Source: Methylococcus geothermalis (GTDB lineage: Bacteria > Pseudomonadota > Gammaproteobacteria > Methylococcales > Methylococcaceae). Taken from it: a stretch of 64,000 bases of DNA. The DNA is taken from contig NZ_CP046565.1 in assembly GCF_012769535.1 (NCBI RefSeq), positions 372,001 through 436,000 on the forward strand, in the 5' to 3' direction. The translations under genes were made by a program, and so were the position numbers. The notes beneath the pieces are model-generated. The model had not been told where the DNA came from and searched no databases. It worked only from the letters and a program-made list of their open reading frames with translations. Position 1 is the stretch's first letter; the number at the start of each line of letters is the position of its first letter. Shown here piece after piece: positions 1-8,831 of this stretch.

Positions 1-1388
1 CGTTCGAGGTTCCGCGGCGTGTCCTGGACGATGAGCTGGTTGGTGCGAGGATCGGTGGTCACGTTGCCGCGGCTCGAGAGGATCGACTGGGTGACGTCGT
101 AGGCCTCGGTGGACGTCACACCCGGCCCGCCGGTGAGCGATTCCGGCCGGGTGATGGCTTTTTCCGCCTTTTCGGTCGTGCCCATGATGACTTTCTTGAT
201 GTCGTCCGCCTTGGTGTAGTTGATCTGGATGATTTCGGTGCGCAACGGCTCCAGGTCCTCCACGACCTTCATCGCCTCCAGCTCGTCGCGCTCGAGCCGG
301 TTGATCTCGTCCATCGGAGCGACACGGATGATGTTGCTGTTCGCTTCCTGCCGCTTGCCCAGGCCCTTGGCCTTGAGCACCAGGTCCAGAGCCTCGTCCC
401 AGGGCACTTCGTTGAGCCGCAGGGTGACGTTGCCCTGCACGGAGTCCGAAGCCACGATGTTCAGATGGGTGAAATCCGCCAGGATTTGCAGGACATTCCG
501 CACCGGTATGTCCTGAAAGTTCAAGGAAAGACGATCGCCGGTAAACACCCGCCGCCGCTTCGTGGCCTCTTCCTTCTCCGCGCGGCTCAAGGGGCGCAGC
601 TCGACGGTGAGCAGCTTTCCGGACTGGTACGAGGAATAATCATACTCGTCGGATACCGGCGTGATCACCAGCCTGGTACCCAGGCCAACCGGCATCGCCT
701 CGATCCATTTCACCGGGGTGGCGAAGTCGAGCACTTCCAGCCTGCGCGCCAGCCGCCCCGGCAAACGGGTGCCGGGGAGGTCGGCGATGATGCTGCGCCC
801 TTCTTCGCGGAGGCTCACGACGGAATTCGGATCGCTCAACGTGACCAGCAATCTGCCTTCACCCTTCTCGCCGCGCCGGAAGTCGACGTTCTCGACCTGC
901 GGCCCCGAGACCACCGGCCGTTCGCTCACGACGACGGGCGTCGACGCCATGCCGTCCCCACCGGCCCCGGCCTTGCCGCTCTGCAAGGTCACATAAAGGA
1001 AGCGCCCGGCGACACGCGTGCTGTAAGGAACGGCGGTCGAGAGATTCAGGATCACCCGGGTCCTGCCGCCGGCAGCGATGGCCTGGACCGTTTCGACGCC
1101 GGCCTGATGCACCGGTATCGGCTTCCTGTCCAGGCCGCTTCTGACACCGGACAGATCCAGCGCGATGCGGGCAGGGTGCTCGGTAGCGAAGGACCGAGGC
1201 TCCGGGACCGGCCCGTCGAAACTCAGGCGAAGCTGGAAGTTTTCGCCGGGCAGCGCCGTGAAATCGATGGACTGCAGAGCCGATCCCGCCGCCGGCACCC
1301 CGCAGCTCCACCACAAGGCGAAGATGCCCATGATCCAACACACCGGGATGCTCCATCCCACCACACCTCGAACGACCACCCCTCTCAC
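1..1388 (-). CDS. pilQ: Type IV pilus secretin PilQ (N-terminal part, cut by window edge)
   Basis: PilQ forms the outer-membrane pore through which the type IV pilus leaves the cell. The visible 462 codons start with a hydrophobic export signal (around residues 10-35). An AMIN-type region follows, seen as IALDLSG and similar beta-strand stretches, which in this family binds peptidoglycan. Further on is the secretin N-domain, with motifs such as LNFQDIPVRNVLQ and NVTLRLNEVPWDEALD, running into TNQLIVQDTPRNLE at the edge. The C-terminal secretin pore domain lies outside the window. I chose the GTG at 1388, 10 bases after the pilP stop; an ATG nearer pilP (overlapping its stop) runs into a stop after five codons. 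It is the last gene of the pilMNOPQ operon. The family assignment is firm; the exact start is not. Confidence 0.93.
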   Translation of the reverse strand, partial: MRGVVVRGVVGWSIPVCWIMGIFALWWSCGVPAAGSALQSIDFTALPGENFQLRLSFDGPVPEPRSFATEHPARIALDLSGVRSGLDRKPIPVHQAGVETVQAIAAGGRTRVILNLSTAVPYSTRVAGRFLYVTLQSGKAGAGGDGMASTPVVVSERPVVSGPQVENVDFRRGEKGEGRLLVTLSDPNSVVSLREEGRSIIADLPGTRLPGRLARRLEVLDFATPVKWIEAMPVGLGTRLVITPVSDEYDYSSYQSGKLLTVELRPLSRAEKEEATKRRRVFTGDRLSLNFQDIPVRNVLQILADFTHLNIVASDSVQGNVTLRLNEVPWDEALDLVLKAKGLGKRQEANSNIIRVAPMDEINRLERDELEAMKVVEDLEPLRTEIIQINYTKADDIKKVIMGTTEKAEKAITRPESLTGGPGVTSTEAYDVTQSILSSRGNVTTDPRTNQLIVQDTPRNLE

Positions 1389-1398
1389 GCCGCCCTCT

Positions 1399-1950
1399 TC
1401 ATTTTTTCTCACCCAAGGCTTCGGTCAGGCTCAGCGTGGCATTGCGCTCCAGCCAACCGCCCTGTGCGTCGGGAACGATTTCGACCAGCTCGACGCCATC
1501 GTCGCTGATCCGCGTAATCCTGCCGAAATTCCTACCCATATGATTGCCGACCCGAACCCGGTGTATCGTGCCATCGGCGGCCCGCACCAGCGCCCACAAA
1601 GTCCCGAACATCTTTACCGTCCCCACCATTCTCAAGGTATCCAGCTCGTAGTCCTCGAGCTGCTCCCGGGGGCGAGAGAGGTCGGGTCGAATGCCGTTGT
1701 CCGCGCTGGTGGCCCCGGCTTCATCCGGCTTTTCGATCGGTTTGAAAGGATCGTGCAACTCGGCCGGGTTGAACAGGAACGGCGACACCGTCTTGATTTC
1801 CGGCAACGGTTCGACATTGACCTTCTGGCGCGCCTTGACGTCCGCCACATAGATTTTGAGGTCGGCCATCTCGTCCTCGGCGCAGCCGGACAACAGGCTC
1901 GCCACCGCCAGCGCCGCGAGGCACCTCACCCGGACGATTGCATCCGCCAT
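1399..1950 (-). CDS. pilP: Type IV pilus assembly lipoprotein PilP
   Basis: PilP is an inner-membrane-anchored periplasmic lipoprotein that links the PilMNO alignment complex to the PilQ secretin. The 183-residue product has a short signal peptide ending in a lipobox (LLSGC, Cys23). The C-terminal half carries the beta-domain signature LEDYELDTLRMVGTV and RVGNHMGRNFGRI, typical of PilP. The ATG at 1950 shares its A with the pilO TGA, so the two are translationally coupled. A TTG one codon upstream is possible but less likely. Length and order within pilMNOPQ are as usual for gammaproteobacteria. Confidence 0.95.
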   Translation of the reverse strand: MADAIVRVRCLAALAVASLLSGCAEDEMADLKIYVADVKARQKVNVEPLPEIKTVSPFLFNPAELHDPFKPIEKPDEAGATSADNGIRPDLSRPREQLEDYELDTLRMVGTVKMFGTLWALVRAADGTIHRVRVGNHMGRNFGRITRISDDGVELVEIVPDAQGGWLERNATLSLTEALGEKK

Positions 1951-2594
1951 CAACGCCGCCTGCGTTCAGCCGCCGATGACGGCGGCACGGCGCCGTCTTC
2001 CAGATAGCGATAGGTCTTCACCAGCGCGGTCATGATCAGCACCGCGTCTGCGGGCTTGGTACCTCCGCCGCCATCGGCCGAACGCGATGTGATCTTCACG
2101 TTATGGACGGTGACGATACGGGGAAGCGAGGCCAAGCCACTGACGAAAGCGCCGAACTCCATGTAGGTCCCGACCACCCGGATCTCGATCGGAAGCTCGG
2201 CGTAGAAATCCTTCGACACCTCGCCGCCCGGTTTGAACAGCTCGAACTCGAGGCCGCTCGCCAGGCCGGTCTGGGAAACGTCCACCAGCAGATCGGGCAC
2301 CTGGGTGCGGTCGGGAAGCTGCCGCAGGAGGTCGCCGAAGGTCTTCTCGATGTCGGAAAGCTGCAGTTTGTATTCTTCGAGATTGACCGCCTTTTTCTGC
2401 TTGATCTCGAAGGTCTCCTTGAGTTCCTGCTCCCTGTGCTGCTGAGCATCCAGTTCGGCCAACTGGGCGCTGGTATCGAGGTAATACCAGACACCGGCGA
2501 GCACGGTGCTCAGCATGGCGATGACGACAAGCTTGACCGGCGTCGGCCAGGAACCGGCATACTCGAGGTCCCAGTTGATCTTCGCGAGATTCAC
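1950..2594 (-). CDS. pilO: Type IV pilus inner-membrane protein PilO
   Basis: PilO is a bitopic inner-membrane protein that dimerises with PilN in the pilus alignment complex. The 214-residue product has a short cytoplasmic tail (NLAKINWDLEYAGSWP) and one membrane span (about residues 20-40, VKLVVIAMLSTVLAGVWYYL). A coiled coil (LAELDAQQHREQELKETF) and a periplasmic ferredoxin-like domain with FELFKPGGE and LPIEIRVVGTYMEFG follow. The start is a GTG that overlaps the pilN stop in a GTGA arrangement; the frame stays open upstream but has no pilus-like sequence there. Confidence 0.94.
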   Translation of the reverse strand: MNLAKINWDLEYAGSWPTPVKLVVIAMLSTVLAGVWYYLDTSAQLAELDAQQHREQELKETFEIKQKKAVNLEEYKLQLSDIEKTFGDLLRQLPDRTQVPDLLVDVSQTGLASGLEFELFKPGGEVSKDFYAELPIEIRVVGTYMEFGAFVSGLASLPRIVTVHNVKITSRSADGGGGTKPADAVLIMTALVKTYRYLEDGAVPPSSAAERRRR

Positions 2595-3196
2595 GGCGCC
2601 TTCTTGTCCGCCGGCAGGGAGTCTTCGCCGGTCCGGGCCTTGGGGCCCTGTTTCATCCGCAGGGTGAACCGGCTGCCCCTGTCCCTTTCCTTGCCTCTCG
2701 CCTGTCCGTCCTGCTTGTTTTCGATGACCTCCAGGACCGGCTCGTACAGCCACTCCGATCCTTCCAGATTGCGCATGTAGGCGGAAACCCGGGCATTGGA
2801 CTGCGCCACGCCGTTGACCGTGATGGCACGGTCCTCCTGGGTCAGATCCCGCAACCAGACGCCTTCTGGCACGGTGCGTGCGATTTCGTCGAACAGGTGC
2901 ACTTCTTCCGGCCGGCTCGACTGCAATTGCTGGATGATTTCCATCTTGGCCACGAGCCGGCTTTTCTTGGTTTCCAAGTCCCTAATTTCGGCGATCTGCC
3001 GCTCCAGCGCGCCGATTTCCCCTTCGAGAAACTGGTTCCGGCGCGTCTGGCTGTCGATGGCCGCGCCGACCTGCGTCCGGACCAGCAGCATCGTCGCCGC
3101 GGTGAGAGCAAGACCCAGCCCCGTCCAGACCGCGAACTCCTTCTGCCGCTCGCGCCTGAGAGCAGCGCGCCAGGGCAGGAGGTTGATGCGCGCCAT
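2591..3196 (-). CDS. pilN: Type IV pilus inner-membrane protein PilN
   Basis: PilN binds cytoplasmic PilM through its N-terminal tail and PilO through its periplasmic domain. The N-terminus MARINLLPWR carries the conserved INLLPWR motif that docks into PilM. A membrane span (about residues 22-42) and a coiled-coil region (LEGEIGALERQIAEIRDLE) follow. The 201-residue length is normal. Its ATG shares a base with the pilM TGA, and its stop overlaps pilO, so pilM-N-O-P form a tightly coupled operon. Confidence 0.95.
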   Translation of the reverse strand: MARINLLPWRAALRRERQKEFAVWTGLGLALTAATMLLVRTQVGAAIDSQTRRNQFLEGEIGALERQIAEIRDLETKKSRLVAKMEIIQQLQSSRPEEVHLFDEIARTVPEGVWLRDLTQEDRAITVNGVAQSNARVSAYMRNLEGSEWLYEPVLEVIENKQDGQARGKERDRGSRFTLRMKQGPKARTGEDSLPADKKAP

Positions 3197-4257
3197 CAGT
3201 CGAAACTCCGCAAGGCCAGACCGCAGGCCACCATGAGGGCCGAGGAATCGTAGTTCAGGCGTTCCTGATGCACTCGCCCGGAAAAACTCATGTTACGGAA
3301 AGGGTTCGCGACCACGGTGGGCACCCGCAATGCCGCCTCCACATAACGATCGATCTCCGGAATCATGGCGCAGCCTCCGGCCAGCACCACCGCATCGAAA
3401 CCGCGCTGAACCGTGGACGACAGATAGAACTGAAACGAGCGGCTGATCTGCTGCACGAGGGCATGCTTGAACGGCTCCAGCACTTCCTCGGCATAGTTGC
3501 CGGGGAGGCTCCCTTCCTTCTTCGCCAGGCCGGCCTCCTCGTAGGTCAGGCCGTAACGGCGCTGAATCTCGTCGGTCAGTTGCATGCCGCCGAAGCCCTG
3601 CTCACGGGTGTAAATGATGGAACCGCCATGAATGACGTTGAGCGTGGTGACCATCGCCCCCACATCGGCCACGGCCACCGCCCGGTCGCGTGCATCCGGC
3701 GGGAGTTGGTCCTTGATCAGTTCGAAGGCGTGCTCGATGGCATAGGACTCCACATCGACGATCTCGACACCGAGGCCCGCGTTCTCCAGCACCGAAACCC
3801 GGTCTTCGACATTTTCCCGGCGCGTAGCCACCAGAAGCACTTCCACCAGGTCGGGATTTTTCGCGCTTTTCCCCAGCATCTCGAAATCGAGGCTGACTTC
3901 TTCCCTCGCATGAGGAATGTACTGGTCCGCCTCCAGTTCGATCTGGGCCTCCAGCTCGTCGCCTTCCAGGTTGGCCGGCAGGGTGATGCGCTTGGTGATG
4001 ACCACCGATCCCGGCACCGCGACCACCGCGTGCTTGAGCGAGGTACCCGACTGCTTGACCACGGCGCGCACCGCCGCCGATACGTTGTCGGGCTCGGCGA
4101 TCGTGTTGTCGACCACGGTGTTCCGGGGCAGCGGCACGACACCGTAGCTTTCCACCTGGTAGCCGCCATCCTTCCTGCTCAGCTCCAGCAGCTTGACCGC
4201 CGCCGCGCTGATGTCAATCCCGAGCAGGAGCGGTTTCTTCCGTCCGAAGCCCCACAT
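3196..4257 (-). CDS. pilM: Type IV pilus assembly ATPase-like protein PilM
   Basis: PilM is an actin/FtsA-fold cytoplasmic protein that recruits PilN. The 353-residue product begins with a nucleotide-binding loop (LLGIDISAAAVKLLEL). It has further FtsA-like signatures such as ADVGAMVTTLNVI, REQGFGGMQLTDEIQ and the glycine-rich VVLAGGCAMIPEID. It is the first gene of the minus-strand pilMNOPQ operon. It stands back to back with mrcA across a 288-base gap, the classical arrangement in gammaproteobacteria such as Pseudomonas. Confidence 0.96.
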   Translation of the reverse strand: MWGFGRKKPLLLGIDISAAAVKLLELSRKDGGYQVESYGVVPLPRNTVVDNTIAEPDNVSAAVRAVVKQSGTSLKHAVVAVPGSVVITKRITLPANLEGDELEAQIELEADQYIPHAREEVSLDFEMLGKSAKNPDLVEVLLVATRRENVEDRVSVLENAGLGVEIVDVESYAIEHAFELIKDQLPPDARDRAVAVADVGAMVTTLNVIHGGSIIYTREQGFGGMQLTDEIQRRYGLTYEEAGLAKKEGSLPGNYAEEVLEPFKHALVQQISRSFQFYLSSTVQRGFDAVVLAGGCAMIPEIDRYVEAALRVPTVVANPFRNMSFSGRVHQERLNYDSSALMVACGLALRSFD

Positions 4258-4545
4258 GTCAGACGATCACCGGAAAATTGAGCGGCGGTCGGAGGCCGCG
4301 GCATGTTACGGGAAAATAATGTTCTTGATAGTCAAGGATACCCTAAAATCAGCCCGTCCGGATGCCGGGGGTGACGACGCGCGGAAGAACGCCGGGGAAG
4401 GGCTCGGCGGAGGCGGTTCGCCCGTTCCGGACAACTGGGGTATGATGCGGACGTTAAATAAAACCATTCTTCATACAAAATCCTCTCTGACGAACGCTCG
4501 TCGCGCGCCGGCAGGCCGTTCGCTACCACCTCCGAACCAAGCACC
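4258..4545. promoter_or_regulatory. Divergent pilM / mrcA promoter region
   Basis: This 288-base gap separates two divergent genes and must hold both promoters. The central part (about 4310-4350 and 4450-4480) is AT-richer than its surroundings, as expected for promoters. I could not pick convincing -35/-10 pairs with proper spacing. No coding signal was seen here. Confidence 0.5.
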
Positions 4546-7041
4546 GTGGCCATTTTATCTCGAAAGCCCAGGAGGCCCCGCTACTGGCTGGTGACATTCG
4601 AAGTCCTGCTGGTCGCCGCCCTGGTCATCGCTCTGGGGCTGTTCGGGCTGTACCGCCATCTCGAACCGCAATTGCCGGACATCGCGGTATTGAAGGAAGT
4701 GCGCTATCAGATCCCCATGTCGGTCTACAGCCGCGACGGCAAGCTGATCGCCCAGTTCGGCGAGAAGAAGCGCAGCCCCGTCGCCATCGGCGATGTCCCC
4801 CCGGATCTGGCCCACGCGTTCATCGCCGCCGAAGACGACCGCTTCTACGACCACGTCGGAGTGGACTACCAGGGCATCCTGCGCGCCGTGCTCACCTTTG
4901 CCAGGACCGGCGAAAAACGCCAGGGCGGCAGCACGATCACCATGCAGGTCGCGCGCAACTTCTTCCTGAGCAGCGAGAAAACCTTTCTCCGCAAGGTCAA
5001 GGAAATCATGCTGGCGGTCCGGATCGATTCGGAACTGCCCAAAGACCAGATTCTCGAGCTCTATCTGAACAAGATCTACTTCGGCCAGCACGCCTATGGC
5101 ATCGAGGCGGCGGCCCAGGTGTATTACGGCAAACATGTGGGTGAACTGACCCTCGGCGAGATGGCGATGATCGCAGGACTCCCCAAGGCGCCTTCCGCCT
5201 TCAACCCCGTCGCCAACCCCGAGCGGGCGCAGATCCGGCGCAACTACGTGCTGCGCCGCATGCGCAAGCTGCGCTTCATCACCGACGAGGCCTACCAGCG
5301 AGCCCTGAACGAGCCCATCACCGCCCGCATCCACACCCGCCCCATCGAGCTGGACGCGCCCTACGTCGCCGAAATGGTGCGCGCCGAAATGTACCAGCAG
5401 TACGGTGAGGATGCTTACGAAGGCGGCTACGCGGTCTATACCACCGTCGACAGCCGTGCTCAGCAGGCGGCGGAATCCTCCTTGCGATCGGGCCTGCGCG
5501 GCTACGACGAAAGGCACGGCTACCGCGGCACCAAGCGCCGGATCGATCTCAAGCAGATCAAGACCAAGGCGGGATGGAATCGGGAGCTGGAAGAAGCCGG
5601 TCCCGCCGGCGATACCGTACCGGCACTGGTGCTCACCGCCAGCGATACGGCCGCCAGCCTGTACACGACGGATCACGGCGAGCCGGAGCTGTCCTACGAC
5701 GCCATCCGCTGGGCCAAACCGTTCATCAGCGTGGACACCCAAGGGGCGCCGCCGCGCTCGGTCAAGGAGCTGCTCAAGCCCGGCGACGTGATCCGAATCC
5801 GCAAAAACAGCGAAGGTCGGTGGGTGCTGACCCAGATTCCGAAGGCCCAGGGGGCGCTGGTCGAATTGGATGCCGACAGCGGCGCCATCATCGCCATCGC
5901 CGGCGGATTCGACTATCGCCTGAGCAAGTTCAACCGCGCCAGCCAAGGCCAACGGCAGCCCGGGTCGGGTTTCAAGCCGGTGGTTTACGCCGCGGCGCTG
6001 GAATCAGGCTTCACCCCCGCCAGCGTGGTCAACGACTCCCCCGTTTCGTTCCCCGACCCCGCCTCCCCCGGCGGCATCTGGAGGCCGCACAATTACTCGA
6101 TGAAATATGCCGGCCCCACCCCCTTGCGGGAGGCGCTGGCCAAGTCGCGCAACATGGTATCGATCCGCCTTCTGCGCGCCGTCGGCCTGCCCAAGGTGAT
6201 CGAGCTTGCCGAGAAATTCGGCTTCGCCCCGGAGGAATTGCCGCGCTCGTTCACGCTCGCATTGGGCTCCGGCACCGCCTCGCCGCTGCGGATGGCCCAG
6301 GTGTACGCCGTTTTCGCCAACGGCGGCTACCGGGTCGATCCCTTTTTGATCAGCCGTATCGAAACCCAGAACGGCCGCCTGCTGTACCAGGCCACCCCCG
6401 CCATCGCCTGTATGGACTGCGCTGACGGGAAATCCACGGCGAACCAGGCGAAGCGGGTGATTTCCGAGGAAGTCCATTACATGATGCATTCCATGCTTCA
6501 GGATGTGGTTCGCCGGGGCACCGCCACCAAGGCCCTGGAACTCGGCCGAAGCGATCTGGCAGGCAAGACCGGGACCACCAACCAGTACCGTGACGCCTGG
6601 TTCAACGGCTATGCGCCCGGCATCGTGACGGTGGCCTGGGTAGGATTCGACTCCTACCAAACCCTCGGCGACAAGGAAACCGGGGGACAGACCGCGCTTC
6701 CCATCTGGATCGAGTTCATGAAGGAGGTGCTGCGCGACGTTCCCGAACGCAAATTCGCCCAGCCGGCCGGGATCATGACCGCACGGGTGGACCCGGCCAC
6801 AGGCAACAGGCTCCCCGCCAGCATTCCCGGCGGTATCGTCGAGATAGTGCCCCGGCCTACGCCGCAACCCAGCCTCGACGCGATGATCGAGCAACCCGAA
6901 GCGTCGACGCCGGACACCCAGGCCGAGACTTCGGCCGGGACGGCGCCAGAATCGGCTCCACCGGAAGATGAAGAGGCGGAGGATGCGCCGTCCGCCCCCC
7001 CGCCGGCGGAACCACCGAAGCCCATGGAATCGTTGTTTTGA
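4546..7041 (+). CDS. mrcA: Penicillin-binding protein 1A (bifunctional peptidoglycan synthase)
   Basis: This class A PBP polymerises lipid II into glycan strands and cross-links the stem peptides in the periplasm. A membrane anchor spans about residues 16-38. The glycosyltransferase (family 51) domain has AAEDDRFYDHVGVD, whose catalytic Glu is residue 96, and GGSTITMQVARNFFL. An OB-like insert precedes the transpeptidase domain, which has all three active-site motifs: SGFK (Ser474), SRN (534-536) and KTGT (674-677). The last 60 or so residues are a Pro/Glu/Ala-rich tail that is probably disordered. The start is GTG. The 831-residue length is normal for PBP1A, and divergence from pilM is its usual setting. 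Confidence 0.96.
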   Translation: MAILSRKPRRPRYWLVTFEVLLVAALVIALGLFGLYRHLEPQLPDIAVLKEVRYQIPMSVYSRDGKLIAQFGEKKRSPVAIGDVPPDLAHAFIAAEDDRFYDHVGVDYQGILRAVLTFARTGEKRQGGSTITMQVARNFFLSSEKTFLRKVKEIMLAVRIDSELPKDQILELYLNKIYFGQHAYGIEAAAQVYYGKHVGELTLGEMAMIAGLPKAPSAFNPVANPERAQIRRNYVLRRMRKLRFITDEAYQRALNEPITARIHTRPIELDAPYVAEMVRAEMYQQYGEDAYEGGYAVYTTVDSRAQQAAESSLRSGLRGYDERHGYRGTKRRIDLKQIKTKAGWNRELEEAGPAGDTVPALVLTASDTAASLYTTDHGEPELSYDAIRWAKPFISVDTQGAPPRSVKELLKPGDVIRIRKNSEGRWVLTQIPKAQGALVELDADSGAIIAIAGGFDYRLSKFNRASQGQRQPGSGFKPVVYAAALESGFTPASVVNDSPVSFPDPASPGGIWRPHNYSMKYAGPTPLREALAKSRNMVSIRLLRAVGLPKVIELAEKFGFAPEELPRSFTLALGSGTASPLRMAQVYAVFANGGYRVDPFLISRIETQNGRLLYQATPAIACMDCADGKSTANQAKRVISEEVHYMMHSMLQDVVRRGTATKALELGRSDLAGKTGTTNQYRDAWFNGYAPGIVTVAWVGFDSYQTLGDKETGGQTALPIWIEFMKEVLRDVPERKFAQPAGIMTARVDPATGNRLPASIPGGIVEIVPRPTPQPSLDAMIEQPEASTPDTQAETSAGTAPESAPPEDEEAEDAPSAPPPAEPPKPMESLF

Positions 7042-7057
7042 AAACCGAAAACGGAAC

Positions 7058-7654
7058 GTGAAGACCAGGCACAAGACGCGATCCCATCTGGCATGGGAGG
7101 CCGCCCGGCTGATGGCCGAGCAAGGTATCGACAGCCCGCGTCAGGCCTTGAACAAGGCCGCCGCAAGGCTTGGCTGCACAGACAAGCGGCACCTGCCGGA
7201 AGCGGAGGAAGTCGATGCCGCTCTGCTGGAATACAACCGGCTGTTCCGCCCCCTCACGCAGAGCGCCGAGTTGGACAGACAACGCGCCTTGGCGCTGGAA
7301 GCCATGGAATTTCTGGCGGAATTCGACCCGCACCTGACCGGCGCGGCGCTGGACGGCACTGCCGGCCGGCATAGCTCGATCACGCTGCACGTATTTGCGG
7401 AAGCACCTGAAGAAGTGATGCGCAAGCTGCTCGATGCCCACGTGCCGTTCCGGGAAACCTCCTACCGCTGCCGGCTCCGGGGCGAGAACGTGATTTTCCC
7501 CGCCCTGTCGTTCTATGTGGACGAAACGCCGATGGATCTATGCATCTTCCCGGCCACGGCAGCCGGGCGAACGGCTTCCGCCAGCAATACGGAAGCCACC
7601 GCATCGGTACGTGAACTGCGCGCGCTGCTTGGGAAGACAGCAGGCACGGACTAG
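7058..7654 (+). CDS. Conserved hypothetical protein, possibly nucleotidyltransferase-like
   Basis: A 198-residue soluble protein with no signal peptide. The N-terminal third is helical (HLAWEAARLMAEQGIDSPRQAL and AAARLGCTDKRHLP). The rest looks alpha/beta, with SITLHVFAEAPEEVMRKLLD and a final strand MDLCIFP. I recall this overall pattern from conserved gammaproteobacterial proteins sometimes labelled nucleotidyltransferase-like, but I cannot point to catalytic residues. I chose the GTG at 7058, 16 bases after the mrcA stop, because the in-frame extension upstream overlaps mrcA and is only low-complexity Arg/Pro. It is probably co-transcribed with mrcA. Confidence 0.75.
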   Translation: MKTRHKTRSHLAWEAARLMAEQGIDSPRQALNKAAARLGCTDKRHLPEAEEVDAALLEYNRLFRPLTQSAELDRQRALALEAMEFLAEFDPHLTGAALDGTAGRHSSITLHVFAEAPEEVMRKLLDAHVPFRETSYRCRLRGENVIFPALSFYVDETPMDLCIFPATAAGRTASASNTEATASVRELRALLGKTAGTD

Positions 7655-7675
7655 GAGACGGGCCGAGGCGGCCCC

Positions 7676-7706
7676 CAGGGCGCGCGGCAGTTCGCCGGGC
7701 GCCCTG
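7676..7706. terminator. Hairpin between convergent genes (likely bidirectional terminator)
   Basis: An inverted repeat with outer arms CAGGGCGC / GCGCCCTG and inner arms CGGC / GCCG around AGTTC, interrupted by one G-G mismatch. It sits between the plus-strand gene ending at 7654 and minus-strand rpmE ending at 7712. There is no strong T-run, so strength is uncertain. Confidence 0.6.
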
Positions 7707-7711
7707 CTTGA

Positions 7712-7915
7712 TCAGCCGCGGCCGTACTTGCGGCGGAATTTGTCGACGCGGCCAGCGGTATCGACGATCTTCTGCTTGCCCGTATAGAATGGATGGCAGG
7801 CCGAGCAGACTTCCACGTGGAAATCCTTGCCGATCGTGGATCTGGTTTCAAAGGTGTTTCCGCAACTGCAGCTGACGGTCACCGGCGTGTATGCGGGATG
7901 GATTTCTGGCTTCAT
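7712..7915 (-). CDS. rpmE: 50S ribosomal protein L31 (zinc-binding form)
   Basis: A 67-residue protein of the large ribosomal subunit. It matches the C+ (zinc-carrying) type of bL31: the motif CSCGN (Cys16, Cys18) and the pair Cys37 / Cys40 in [12 protein letters not shown] form the zinc site. The start MKPEIHP is canonical. It is divergent from xth across 142 bases. Confidence 0.97.
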   Translation of the reverse strand: MKPEIHPAYTPVTVSCSCGNTFETRSTIGKDFHVEVCSACHPFYTGKQKIVDTAGRVDKFRRKYGRG

Positions 7916-8057
7916 GATGCGAGACTACTCCAAGGGGCTCGGTCGGATGAAATCTTGCATGGTACTGTAATCGGGACACCGCAGCAAGCCGCAAACGCCG
8001 AACCGCCAGCCGGCCCGCCGATCCTCCCTTCGCCTCCGGATATCCCAAGCCTAACCC

Positions 8058-8831
8058 ATGAGAATCATCACGCTGAATGCGAACGGCATCCGCTCTGCCG
8101 CGCGCAAGGGCTTCTTCGACTGGCTCCCGCGGCAACACGCCGACGTGGTCTGCCTGCAGGAAATCAAGGCGCAGACCGCCCAGCTCAACGACGAACTGTT
8201 CTGGCCTGCAAACTATTCCTGCTATTACCTGGAGGCCGAGAAAAAAGGCTACAGTGGCGTGGCTCTGTATGCCCGCAAGGAACCGGACGAAGTGATCCCG
8301 GGCCTGGGCTGGGAAGACATGGATGCGGAAGGCCGTTATCTGGAGGCGCGGTTCGGCAATCTGAGCGTGGTCTCCCTCTACTTCCCTTCCGGTTCGTCGA
8401 GCGAAGAGCGCCAGGCCGTCAAGTTCAGCTTCCTGGACCGTTTTCTTCCCTTTTTGGACGAATGCGCCCGTTCCGGCCGGCAATACATCTTCTGCGGCGA
8501 CTGGAACATCGCGCACAAACCCATCGACCTGAAGAACTGGCGCTCGAACCAGAAAAACTCGGGATTCCTGCCGGAAGAGCGTGCCTGGCTGGACCGGGTG
8601 TTCGACGACAACGGCTGGGTGGACGCGTTCCGCACCGTCAATCCCGAGCCCGAGCAATACACCTGGTGGTCCAACCGGGGCCAGGCCTGGGCCAAGAACG
8701 TGGGGTGGCGCATCGACTACCAGGTCGTCAGCCCCTCCCTGCGAAACCTGATCCGCTCCGCGGCAATCTACAAGGACGAGCGTTTCTCCGACCATGCCCC
8801 GCTCACCATCGATTATGACCTCGCCTTCTGA
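8058..8831 (+). CDS. xth: Exodeoxyribonuclease III (AP endonuclease)
   Basis: A Mg-dependent 3'-5' exonuclease and apurinic/apyrimidinic endonuclease of base-excision repair, 257 residues. All family signatures are present: LNANGIR at the N-terminus (metal/active-site Asn), CLQEIKAQ with the catalytic Glu35, CGDWNIAH with the Asp/Asn pair, and SDHAPLTIDY near the C-terminus with the catalytic Asp-His. The next gene starts inside its last codons, so the two are coupled. Confidence 0.95.
   Translation: MRIITLNANGIRSAARKGFFDWLPRQHADVVCLQEIKAQTAQLNDELFWPANYSCYYLEAEKKGYSGVALYARKEPDEVIPGLGWEDMDAEGRYLEARFGNLSVVSLYFPSGSSSEERQAVKFSFLDRFLPFLDECARSGRQYIFCGDWNIAHKPIDLKNWRSNQKNSGFLPEERAWLDRVFDDNGWVDAFRTVNPEPEQYTWWSNRGQAWAKNVGWRIDYQVVSPSLRNLIRSAAIYKDERFSDHAPLTIDYDLAF

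Noticed and set aside
4555-5952. A 465-codon frame antisense to mrcA
   Set aside because: The mrcA frame has all catalytic motifs; the opposite frame has no recognisable domain.
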